Positions 23,313 to 34,085 of a stretch of DNA of 64,000 nucleotides are shown in pieces. The notes beneath the pieces are model-generated. The model saw only the letters and a list, made by a program, of their open reading frames with translations. It had not been told where the DNA came from and ran no database searches. How positions within the stretch are numbered: position 1 is the stretch's first letter; each line of letters opens with the position of its first letter. This DNA comes from Collybiopsis luxurians FD-317 M1. Its lineage: Eukaryota > Basidiomycota > Agaricomycetes > Agaricales > Omphalotaceae. The stretch is from positions 389,330-453,329 of the forward strand of contig KN834771.1 in assembly GCA_000827265.1 (NCBI GenBank), read 5' to 3'. Both the position numbers and the translations under genes were made by a program.

Positions 23313-24671
23313 CTACGGCTTAGAGGACATACGAGGCGGATGGGCTGAGTGCACCTCAGGTGCTATATCTGCTACTCTTCGCAAGCGGACACTACCATCC
23401 GGTTGAACGCTTCGGTAATACGTGCACGGCTCGCTATCAAAGTCTCCTTCAGGCTTGAATAGTCGATAAATGTAAGGCGTAAGGACTGCCAAATTGGCCG
23501 CTATAAGTCCAATTCCGATCTAGGGAACCTCAGCAAGATTCAGTGTTTCCGGGATTGCTCTTACCTCGACCTCGAAGATGACAGTGACCAAACTCCAGGC
23601 CTGATGAATGACAGAAACGGTTCGTATGACAGCAATAGCACTGGTGACTAAGTTGACACTGAACATCAGGATAAGCATTCTGATCCGTCCCGTCAGCATC
23701 GCCATTTTACGTATCGTTCCGACAGCTACTAACCTTCGTTTGTCGCTTCCAAGACTGATATGGTGCAGAAGTCGAAGCGGAATTGCGATCAGGGTAAGGT
23801 CTGACACGAGAAAAGCTATGAGAAGGCAAGTCAGTCAAGCGAGGGCGAAAAAATGAATGAATCTACATATGGCTTCATATATGGCAATTCCGAGGTGGCC
23901 TCCCAGTCTACAAGTCGCGTTTGGCTCATGGTACCAGGATAGATCAGAGCCGCAAACATATAGTTTTGCTACGAGTGTGCTCATCCACATTAGAAGAAAC
24001 CAGATGGAAGTCAATTCAGTTATTCTTCGGAGAGGGAAGAAAGTTGGAATGAGGCGAACTATGGAGAGTATCAAACTCATCCGAGCAGACCTTAGAAAGA
24101 TACCATGTCAATTCCCTCTCATGAACGTGTGCGCGTTTCGCCTCGAGTGCTTACCAAACCGCCGAAGAGCAGCTTACAACAAGCATCCTGGAAACAAAAT
24201 TTGAGCTTACAATACATGAATACATTCACTCTTCTTCGTACCACATTTGTATGATTTTATTGTGACGGGCATGAAGAGTAGGGGGAGCTACGATGCCATG
24301 ATTAACGTTTCGAAGTAGGGATCACAGGAAATGAAACTGACGTTTTTGAATATCAGCTAGGAAGTACGCGACAGCCATCACGATGATAAGCAGCGTTACC
24401 AGTACAGCGCCTAAGGTTGAAAATGTTGAGAGTGTGTGCCAGGGATTGGAATATGAGTACTCGCAACCATCGTCCCACCATAGCCTCCGATTACGACAAC
24501 GAATACCGATTCTCGCGGCTGTTGTAACGATTGCAATCATCAGAACCACGACGACTAATACTATCAGGCATAAAAAAGGTGGTTTAAATACTTGTAGATA
24601 ACTTCCGCATCAGACGTGAAGAAAAACTCACCTCTGTTAGTTTTTACGCTGACCCGGATATCTGAAAGCAT
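23313..24671 (-). CDS. Rhodopsin-like (SAT4-type) seven-helix membrane protein C
   Basis: Nine exons on the minus strand (24671-24632, 24560-24465, 24410-24342, 24287-24242, 24187-24155, 24090-23867, 23815-23734, 23679-23565, 23519-23313) give 303 residues. All exon lengths except the last equal those of genes A and B. Seven hydrophobic segments are visible: about residues 14-30, 46-65, 98-112, 120-138, 158-185, 197-215 and 236-252. RRLWWDDG and LTPYIYRLFKPEGDFDSEP are conserved. Intron 2 has a GC donor at 24464-24463. Intron 7 is 54 nt with no stop, so retention would keep the frame. No lesion is seen. It is inverted relative to A and B. Confidence 0.8.
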
Positions 24672-26230
24672 CCTAGTGATGTGACCTCAAAGGGACTCAA
24701 AGTTGTCAGTGCTTCTTATAAACGGTTCATGTCTTTTACCTCACTCACGTCCGACCTGCATTTAATTGAGCTTAGTATGGGAAAAGTGTAACTCTCATAT
24801 TAAAAATTTGAAAGTCCTTATATATCAGTATTCCAGAGTTTTGGATAGTACTCAAAAGTTTTCGAGGTTAGTTCCAGGGTTGCCTTCAGTATTGGTACAG
24901 CATGTACAATGCTCTTGCTTCAAGTCGTCAAAAGGACGGTAATTCTCAGGATTCCTCAAATTCCTATTTATTCCACTAATACTTCCGATCTGCGTTTATC
25001 ATTTCAGTCTCGTTTCCAACTTCAAAGCCACAATTGACTGAATATGTTTCTCAGTGTGACTGTTCGTTCCTCATGAATCTTTATGCCCATGACGGTTCAC
25101 ATAAATTGGGATCGAACAACGTTCGTCCGGAGTCTGCGATTCTCTAATTTGCATTCACCCATACATCAATTCAAAAAGCAACCTTCGTACTCAATCACGA
25201 TTAGTGGCGCTCATTGCGACGGTTCGCTCTGCAGGCTAAGCGGGACAAGAATGAGCCCTGGAATCCATTAAAATATGTACGAATGAGGACTTGAACACGC
25301 ACTACGGCGTTTACTTCAACTTTAGAGACTTGTGTTCAAAGTTATGCCGCTTCATTCTGTGACGACTTGCGTCGCAAAATGACGAAGATCTCGAATGTAG
25401 TCGTATCAGTTCATGTATTCCACATTTGGCATTCAAGGCCCAATCTGCCAGTTGATCTCGAAAGGGCACATGGTTCAATCTCTGGGGCCTTGCAATGTGC
25501 GGGTATTGCCGAAACATTCACTGGCAAAGGGAAAGTATTAGTGAAGCCGTAGTTAATGGGTGATCTTGTTGCTCTAGTGAAGGTCGCTGGTAATAGTAGC
25601 TCTGAGCAATGGCCAATCTCCGCCAAGGTCTCGCAACATTTTTGCCTATGCCTACAAGGAGGGCTTGGATTGTCCTGACGTCTTCCTTAGGCCCCAGTGA
25701 TCGTCTCCTGGTATGTATTTATTTTCGAGGCCCCTCTGGCCGCCGGCTTCCTTTTACAATGTGACAACTGTATAGAGTACAGATCCCACCAATGACAACC
25801 CCACGTCGAAATGAATTTACACTACACAGGAAAAAGAGCACGTGTTGTCGATCCCCGCTCCTGGGTAGTTGGCTTGACTTACTCGCGCTGGTGGATAGTC
25901 CGAAGGAAGATAAAGATTAATTCGACATAAACCAAGTCGCGTCATGAACAAGTTACGCCAATGTAATAAACAGGATATCTCAAGCACAAAGCAGAAATAA
26001 GTTACGCTGAATAGACTAACTTGATGATGTTGGAAGATACTACCCATCCCCAGGAGTACCACCCAAACTTAAATTTGGGGAAAGAAATCGGGATTGACTA
26101 TCCAGATCCAGCGCATACTCATCATCTTTGCTTTTTGTCGATGTCCTAGGTATATTTACTGCGTGTTCTGGATTGACGAGTTCTAGTAGTCAAGTGATTA
26201 TCAGTACTAGAGAAATGACTTTCAGATAGG
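24672..26230. other. Intergenic region with duplicated non-coding sequence
   Basis: From about 25580 the sequence is similar to 28240 onward and forms the start of a tandem segmental duplication. Shared blocks include CACGTGTTGTCG near 25840 and 28497. No gene is supported. Confidence 0.4.
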
Positions 26231-27427
26231 CTATTTGGACGCACGAAGGGTAGGATCTGCGGGCATATTGGGCGCAATATCCGCTACTCTTCGCAAGTTT
26301 CTTGGGTAGGAATTGAAAGCCCTTGCCTCAGCCTCGACAGCAATAGGTACCAGGCCCCAAGCATTGGAAATGACCAGTCCACCGCGTACGATCGTGATCA
26401 TACCGGTAATTAAATTCGCACTGAACATGAGGATGACCATTCTGAACCGTATGAACAGGTTTACTCAATACTTAACTGTTATTTGAAATGATGCAAACCT
26501 TCGTTTGTCCCTATCGAGGCCGGTGTGGGATAGCAGTCGAAGTGGTATGACGATGAGTATAGCATCTGCAACAAGGAAACCTAGGAAAAGTAAGTGCGCA
26601 AGATAGAGGCGAACAAATGAAAAATGGGACCTACTGATGGTTTCATATACGGCAATTCCGACATGGCCTCCCATCTTACAAACTGGCATTGGCTCATGAT
26701 ACCAGGATATATTGGAGCCACAGGCATACAGTTTTGCTGTAAGCGCTCATACACATAAGTAGGAAACTGACGGCAGTCAATTCGCCTATTCTTCGCAGGT
26801 GCATGAAGGTTGGAATGAGGCGAACTATGGAGAGCATCAAACTCAAACGAGCAGACCCAATGCCAGACACCGTGTCAATATGCTTAGCGAAAACATTCTT
26901 ATATGATCTTTCCGCTCCAAACGCTTACCAGACCGCAGGAGTGTAAGTTGCAATAAGAATCCTAGAGACCGATGATCCAATCGATGAAATATAATCGCGT
27001 CAAATATCCCTCCCAACAAATTTGTATGACTTTCATGTGACGAGCATGATGAGTGGCCGGAGCTATAAACCCAAAGGCTGAGACCAGTCTTTCGAAGGAG
27101 TAAGGGAAATGAGACTGACGTCTTCGGACATCGGCCACGAAATAACCAATGGTCATTGGAATTATAATCGGAGTTACTAGTGAAATACCTGGAGTCAAAA
27201 GTTCAATAAGACAAAAGGAAGTTGAATTATGAATACTCGCAAGCATCGTCCCACCATAATCTTCGATTGCGAAAGCGGATACAGATCCTTGCTGTTGTTG
27301 TAGTCAGAGCCACCACCAGAACGATGATGATTAAGACTAACAGGTAGAAGGCCAGTTGAGTTCGATCTGATGGAGGGAGAACTGACCTCGATTTGTGGTC
27401 GCATTGACCTGCGAATCTGAAAGCATT
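26231..27427 (-). pseudogene. Rhodopsin-like copy D, decayed
   Basis: It is clearly the same family and exon plan as A, B, C and E but carries several lesions. An extra base in exon 1 (four A at 27420-27423 where others have three) shifts the frame. The donor of intron 4 has changed so that GT falls one base early. The acceptor before exon 6 has lost its AG (about 26858). Exon 6 has a short frame-shifting deletion near 26745. Most of exon 9 is missing, so the tail LRRVADIAPNMP is joined directly to intron 8 sequence. Exons 2, 3, 7 and 8 remain readable. A functional product is very unlikely. Confidence 0.8.
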
Positions 27428-28929
27428 CTTCCCCTCGCTACGACGAATACCTCAGCTGTGTCACTTACCTCACTCTTCGGTCCATTTTGAATGCAACTAG
27501 CACAGGAGAAGCAAAAGCATTGAATTGAAAGCTGCTTTTATAGTATACGCTTATCTCCCAAGGGCTGTCTACTCAATCTCGAAGTTACTTACAGGGGTGA
27601 CTTGGATATTCGGGTAAGCCAATGTACTGGTCTGCATCCGCAAATATTGACATGAATTTCGATGAGAGCCCTTTTTACTTGGTCGTCAACAGTGGCATAA
27701 TTGCTGAGTTCATCTTGCGGACCAAGTCTCCATACTTAGTTGAGACTGGAAGCGAAACGTCAAAGGTCTTGACTACGTTAGAACCTGTCAGAGTAACGGG
27801 ACGCCAATCGAGCACTCGAAAGTATGTACATACAATCCCTATCAATGGTACGGCATTTCTTTAGCTTTGGTGGAAGAGTAGGGAAGACTTTGTTGAGTCG
27901 CGCCATTCTTCGAAAATTGGGCAACTAGAATATCGTTGGGCCAACCCTGGTCAACCACGGGCATTTTTTGCATTGTCGTCATTTGTGTGTCTTGTCGTCA
28001 TTTGAGTGCCCTTTCCTCCGAGCACGTCGACGGAGTGCGATGTCGCAAGCAGATAGCTGATTTTGTAAACGCAATAAACGGGCATTTTAGAATCAGGGCA
28101 CATAGGAAAATTGGATTGTCGAGGCCATGTTTGAGCACAAAGCTGATTTACTAGACTACATGTAAGATTTAATGTAATGTTTAGAGCATGCTCTTACTCA
28201 CCTTGGTTTTGAGAGCCTGGTGAAATTGAACTGATACTGTTGTGAAGGCCGCTGGTAATGGTTCCAAGCAATGTCCATTCTCCACCAAGGTCTAGCAACG
28301 CTTGTGTTTATGCCTACAAAAAGGGCTTGGATTTTCCTGATGTATTCCTCAGGCCCTAGTGATCGTCTCCTGGTATTTACTTTCAAGGTCCTCTGACCGC
28401 CAGCTTCCCTTTACAATGCATCGACAGTATATAATACAAATCCCACCAACAATAACCCCGCGTCGAAATGTACCTACACTTCACAGGAAAAGGAGCACGT
28501 GTTGTCGCTACCTGCTCCTGGGTAGTCGGGTTTACTTGCTCGCGGTGATGGATAGTCCGAAGGAAGATAAAGATTAATCTGGGATGAAAATTATATCATC
28601 TGGACATAAACTAAGTCGCGTTATGAGCAGGTTACCCCAACCTTCTGTATGTAATACACAGAATATTTCAAGTCGACGCAGCACAAAGCAGAAATAAAGA
28701 AAGTATGAATTACGCTAAAGAGACTAACTTGACAATGTTGTAAGATGCTACTCATCCTCAGGAGTGCCATCCAAACTTGCTTTCGGGGAAAGAAATCGAG
28801 ATTGACGATCCAGATGCAGCGCATACCCATCATCTTCGCTTTTTGTCGATGTCCTAGGTATATTTACCGCATGTTCTGGATTGACGAGCTCTAGAAACCA
28901 AGTGATTATCAGTACTAGAGAAATGACTC
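27428..28929. other. Intergenic region inside the segmental duplication
   Basis: Contains the 5' flank of D, repeated at 30305-31090 as the 5' flank of E, and the 3' flank of E, repeated at 25600-26230. No gene is supported. Confidence 0.4.
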
Positions 28930-30304
28930 TCAGATAGGATTTATGGACGCACGAAGCGTAGGATCTACGGGCATATTGGGCGCAATATCCGCTACTCTTC
29001 GCAAACGGATACCACCATCTGGCTGAACACTTCGATAGTACGTGTAGGGCTTACTATCGAAGTCTCCAGCACGCTTAACCAGACGATAGATGTAAGGAGT
29101 CAGGACCGCAAGATTGGCCGCTATGATCCCAATTCCAACCTGGAAAATTAGCAAACTCAGCGATCCTCAATTTTCTTGGTTAGGAATTGAAAGCCCTTGC
29201 CTCAGCCTCGACAGCAATAGATACCAAGCCCCAAGCATCCGCAATGACCAGTCCACCGCGTATGATCGTGATCATACTGGTAATTAAATTCGCACTGAAC
29301 ATGAGGATGACCATTCTAAGCCGTATGAACAGGTTTACTCGATATATAACTGTTATTTGGAGTGATGCAAACCTTCGTTTGTTCCTATCGAGAGTGATGT
29401 GGGACAGCAGTCGAAGCGGTATGACGATAAGTATAAGATCTGCAACCAGAAAACCTTGGAAAAGTGTGCAAGGCAGCGGCGAACGGATGGAATATGTGAC
29501 CTACTGATGGTTTCATATAAGGCAATTCCGACATGACCTCCCAGCTTACAAACAGGGTTTGGTGCAAGATACCAAGATAAATCTGAGCCACAGGTGTATA
29601 TTTTTGCTATCAGTGCGCTTATACACATTAAAAGGAAACTGATGGTAGCCCATTCGCTTATTCTTCGCAGTTTCATGAAGGTTGGAATGAGGCGAACTAT
29701 TGAGAGCATCAGACTCAATCGTGCAGACCTTAAGTCAAATGTCATGTTAGTGTCATTTTAAGGAGACAGTTGCATTTTTCCGTGCCAGGGCGCTTACCAG
29801 ACCGCACAGGTGTAGGTCGGAATGAGAATCCTAGAGAGACACGATCCAATCCATGAAATGTAATCACATTAGATATAGATATCGCACCCACCAAATCTGT
29901 ATGAGTTTCAGGCGATGAGCATGGGGAGTAGTCGGAGCTACGATGCAAAGGCCAGGTTTAGTCTTCCAAAGGAGGAAGGGAAATTAAGACTGACGTCTTT
30001 GGAGATCGGCCAAGAAATATGCGACTGCCATTGTAATTATAATCGGTGTCGCTAGAGAGACACCTAAGGTCAAAAGTTCAGTAAAACAACGAGAACTCGA
30101 AGCATGACTACTTACAACCATCATCCCACCATAACCTCCGATTTCGACAACGAATACAGATTCTTGCTGTTGTTGTTCCTAGGGCCATCACCAGAACTAT
30201 GACAATTAAGACTAACAGATAGAAGGTTGTTAAATTCGACAAATTAAACGGAAGAACAACTCACCTCGATTTGTCGTTACACTGACTTGCAAATCTGAAA
30301 GCAT
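28930..30304 (-). CDS. Rhodopsin-like (SAT4-type) seven-helix membrane protein E
   Basis: Nine exons on the minus strand (30304-30265, 30211-30116, 30063-29995, 29937-29892, 29830-29798, 29728-29505, 29454-29373, 29315-29201, 29139-28930) give 304 residues, with exon lengths identical to copies A-C except the last. Intron 2 has a perfect GTAAGT donor where the others have GC. In contrast intron 8 here starts with GC (GCAAGG at 29200-29195) where the others have GT. If that GC site is not spliced the protein would lose helix 7. The motifs RRLWWDDG and LTPYIYRLVKRAGDFDSKP are intact. It is the intact partner of pseudogene D in a tandem duplication. Confidence 0.75.
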
Positions 30305-31913
30305 TCTTTCCTATGTCGTGACGCCTGATGTTGAACATGAGGTATCCTTATAAACACTCCAGCCGTTCGCTTACCACCTCCTGCTTAAATGAGACTAGTA
30401 CAGGAAAAGCAAAAGGTTCGAACTGAAAGACACTTCTATAAATATACTACAGTATATGCAGGTCTCCCGGGGTCTTAATTTCCCAGTTATGTACTTGCAG
30501 GGTTCTCGGGTATTCTCTTTGAGACAATAAATTATAAGCCAATATACTGGTGAGCATCCGCGAGCACTGACATGAATTTCGATAAGAGTCCTAGTGGTCA
30601 ATGGTGGCGTTGTTTGCCGTGTTTCATCTTAGGGACCAAGAATGTTCTCTATAATTGAGATTGGAAGCGAAATGTCAAAGGTCTCGACCACTTTAGAGAC
30701 CTGTCAGAGAAACAGGACGCCAATCAAACACTCGGAAGTACATATCCCTTTCAACAGTACCGCATTTACTTCAGCTTTGGTCGAAGATTTTGTTGAGTCG
30801 CGTCATTCTTCGGAATTTGGGCAACCAGGCGGAATTCTAAAATTGTAATATCATTGGGCCAACAACTATGGGGTTTCTTTGTAGCGTCATCATTTGGGTG
30901 TCCTTTCCACTGAACAAGCCGACGGAGTACGATATCGCAAGCAGATGTCTAATTTTGTAGACGTAGCAGGCGGGCACTCTAGAATCAGGGCACATAGGAA
31001 AATTGAACTGTCGAGGCCATGTTTGAGCAGTAAGCTGGTTTGATTCAGTGCATTAGATGACATGTAAGATTTGAAGTCGTATTTTGAGCCTGCCCTTACT
31101 CACTTTGATTTTGAGAGCTCCGGAGTGCTTACAATCCTAGTGATTGAATTGATATTGTTGAAGATGTATAGGTTGAGTAATCTGAGGCACGGTCAACTTG
31201 GAAGTACACTTGAATTTGAGAAAAGGTGTATTGGTGTTTGAGTCAGTTTGACGGTATCTGCCACGAGCTGCGCTTCAAGAAAGCGATGCAACAAGATATC
31301 TGCGAATGAGATAAGAGTCGTTCACGATAGTAAGCATCCAAATTACGGTCTTGCAGAGCCTCAGGTATCGGCCTCAGAGGTTGGCAATGTGGCTTCAGTG
31401 TGACTTCAAAACAATGACAAAAGCTGGCGTGAGGAGTGCGTAACGGATTTCATCACAGCTCACGTGACCTGTGACTTAGGTGTAATCATGTCACACAGCT
31501 TCTGGATCAGTCCGTGCTTTACGAACTTGAACTTGAACTATCACGTCCACCGTCCTGATCCCCTACGACTGTGCTAGGAATCTCCTCCAATTTTTGTATC
31601 AACTAATAGCTGAAAAGTGAAGCTGTCGTATCCATATTGGTAAATCTTGTTCGAAATCCAAGCAGCCGCTTGAATCCCATCTCAAAAGCTAACTACAGCC
31701 TTCAAGTTGCAACATAGGTCCCGATTCAAGTTTATCAAGAATATATATCCTTGGGCCCAATAACGTGAGCCAGTTTGGATTTCCTCACTCTGCTGTTTCG
31801 AAAAATAATCTATAAACGTTTAGCAACCTACGTCGGAATTGCACGGACCAACACTTGCGAGCTTACTTTCTTGAATACCCACAAACTCTCTTTACTCATC
31901 TACCAACATTTCA
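30305..31913. other. Intergenic region
   Basis: The first 780 bp belongs to the segmental duplication. The remainder is unique and includes the promoter region of the gene starting at 31914. No further gene is supported. Confidence 0.4.
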
Positions 31914-33725
31914 ATGCCAATAACATATCAAGGCTTTAATATAAATGCTAGTTCTTCCACCCCTGCAATCCCAGATGCCGATTCTTCCATCGTTCTTTCA
32001 GACCTGCTTCGCTCTGGCGAAACTTCCCGGTTGCGGAGACGAGGAGCAGTCAGGCTTGATCATATGCCTAGGAATGACGACACACGGGGGTCAGTGAATG
32101 GAACAAGCGGTTCTCTAGAAGAGGAGGAATGCTGTTTTCGGCTTTATTGCAGAGAATGCGATGCACCGTCCGATATACCATTTATTCGTGGATCAACCGC
32201 CTACCAACCTTCTCTTTTTCCTTCCGCCTCCTCTTTCCCGCAGAATCCAAAAGGAAAAGAACGTGCGTATGCACCACAGTGTCAGGAAAGGACCCTGATA
32301 CATCCCCGTGTCAAGGCTCAGAGACTTCCGCATATCGATGCATCTCTGCATGTACATCCCCCATCTACTTCATTGTATCCTCCCACCTCTGCTCAAGTCC
32401 TTGCTTTTCTCCAGCGTTCTCAGAGACCCAACTACATAACGCATTCCTCTGGTACTGGGCCAAGACCTGATGTCGATGCCCGGGATTCGGATAATGAAAA
32501 CGGTATCTTAGTGTGGACATCCGTTTCTAATCCTGTCGATAGCGTGTTGGTTCCTATGCACTATGAGGATGATTCAACAGAAGCAACAGCTGAAAATGAT
32601 ACGCGATTCATGACGGTAGAGGAACTTGCAACGCGTCGTCCAGGACCGATATCCACTGCTTGTTTGTGTAAAAGAGAAGTAATTGGGTGTGCTGTTTGGT
32701 GAGTTAATTTTCTTTCTCCGCTGACATCGACAGATCCGCTAACCTCTAATTTTCCCAGTGGTTCTCCTCTCGGCATGCGATATACTCCCTGCTCAAGCGC
32801 CGTGAAGAAGATATTCCCTTCTCCAGCACAGTTACCGTCTCCTTCTCTGAATTCCCACCCACGTACTTTCCTCGCACGCAGATCTGATTCCATACGCAAT
32901 TATCCTCGTCCCACTACCATCAACAGCAATCCCGAAACATCAAACTATCGTAGCAGAGTTGCTGATTACCTCCTGGCAGCTATGCACACGCCGAGGTCAG
33001 GTAATACAACCTCCGCCCATACTGTCCCTAGTCCCCCCGAACCCATCCGTATCACTCCCGAAACAAATCATGACTTGGATCATGGACGACCATTCCAAGT
33101 ATCGATCTTCCCCCGAAGAGCGCGGCCGCAGAATACTCAAAACCATGACTCGTCTACAACATCTCGAGATCAGGAGCCCTCGGATGAGTCCTCGGTTTCC
33201 GGATCTAGTGCAAGACCCGTCGTGATTCTGGATCGTCACGACGACAACGCCGAGGCTGGAGAACGCAGTCCTCTAGCCGAGCTGCATCCTTCTCGAGTTG
33301 CTCCATTAAGCGACACGGAAAGCGTCACTGATACGGAAACAGACGACGATAGCGACAATGATGACCATTATCGTCTCCCGATGATCACACAGAGTGGTAG
33401 TCAGGGACGTGGTGGCGATCAGTCGGGATGCGTTCCGGGACATTGGGAGCTTGAGAAGCCGACGCGATTTGTTTATCGGTTCTTTGCAGAGGCTGTGATT
33501 GCTGAGCCTTTGAAGGAACGAGATTCGCCGTCGGCTGAGGAGGGTGGAGAAGAGGTGGGAGGGGAAGGAGGAGGATTTTCATCTTCGGCAGCGGACTGGA
33601 GTAGGTTTTATGCCGCTGTACATGGGCTAAATCTGGGTCGGGCAAGTGAGAAGAGCGATCTTGACGGTGAAAACGATACACCGACGAGAAATGGTGAAGA
33701 GGAAGTAGGCTCGTCGTGTGGATGA
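31914..33725 (+). CDS. Uncharacterised protein with a conserved-looking Cys-rich core
   Basis: Exons 31914-32698 and 32759-33725 join to 583 residues. Splicing creates the segment CKREVIGCAVCGSPLGMRYTPC (about residues 252-273, given here as its key features: CxK, CxxC and a final C). An upstream pair CCFRLYCREC (about residues 73-82) could join it in a zinc-binding site. I recognise the IGCAxCGNPLG-like motif as typical of a conserved fungal protein of unknown function, but I cannot name a family. The rest is low complexity: Ser/Pro-rich, an acidic run near nt 33340, and a Gly/Glu stretch. A short hydrophobic/aromatic block (WELEKPTRFVYRFFAEA, nt about 33445) near the C-terminus may be a second conserved segment. 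It is convergent with the kexin gene. Confidence 0.7.
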
Positions 33726-34085
33726 ACGAGTCTCACCTGGCGGGTGATAGGATGGTCTTCGGTATGATTTCTGTGGTTTGTTTTTGGTTTGTTTTTCGCT
33801 GCCCAATGCGATACTCTACAGACGTATCAGGCAAGGACGCTTTGATGTGCTGTGCACCCAGTATTTGGTATTTGTATATTCTATGTAGCATTTACTTATT
33901 CCTGATTGAACGCTTTCGGTTGTATTATATATAATTCTCTGGAAACTTCGAATTCACATCGATTTGCATGGACGAATATTGAGATTTTGAACACAGCCAG
34001 GTTTTTGCTGCAGCTCATTCCCCCGATAAAGCGTGGTAGATGCAGAGTAGATACATATTTATAAGAAAAAAATGTCCCAAAGTAA
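33726..34085. other. Convergent intergenic region
   Basis: Holds the 3' ends of the two flanking genes. No other feature is visible. Confidence 0.5.

Larger units (their letters stand above)
25580..31090. repeat. Tandem segmental duplication (two units of about 2.7-2.9 kb)
   Basis: Unit 1 is about 25580-28200 with pseudogene D; unit 2 is about 28230-31090 with intact gene E. Matching positions are offset by about 2660 at the left side (25580/28240), about 2880 at the gene starts (27427/30304) and about 2920 in the 5' flanks (27650/30571). The similarity covers coding and non-coding sequence, so this is a block duplication and not retroposition. Confidence 0.65.

Noticed and set aside
24463..24464. 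Frameshift in rhodopsin-like genes A-C at the segment after WWDD
   Set aside because: Using a GC donor at the conserved GCGAGT restores frame in all copies with equal exon lengths, and E has GTAAGT there, so it is an intron and not a lesion.
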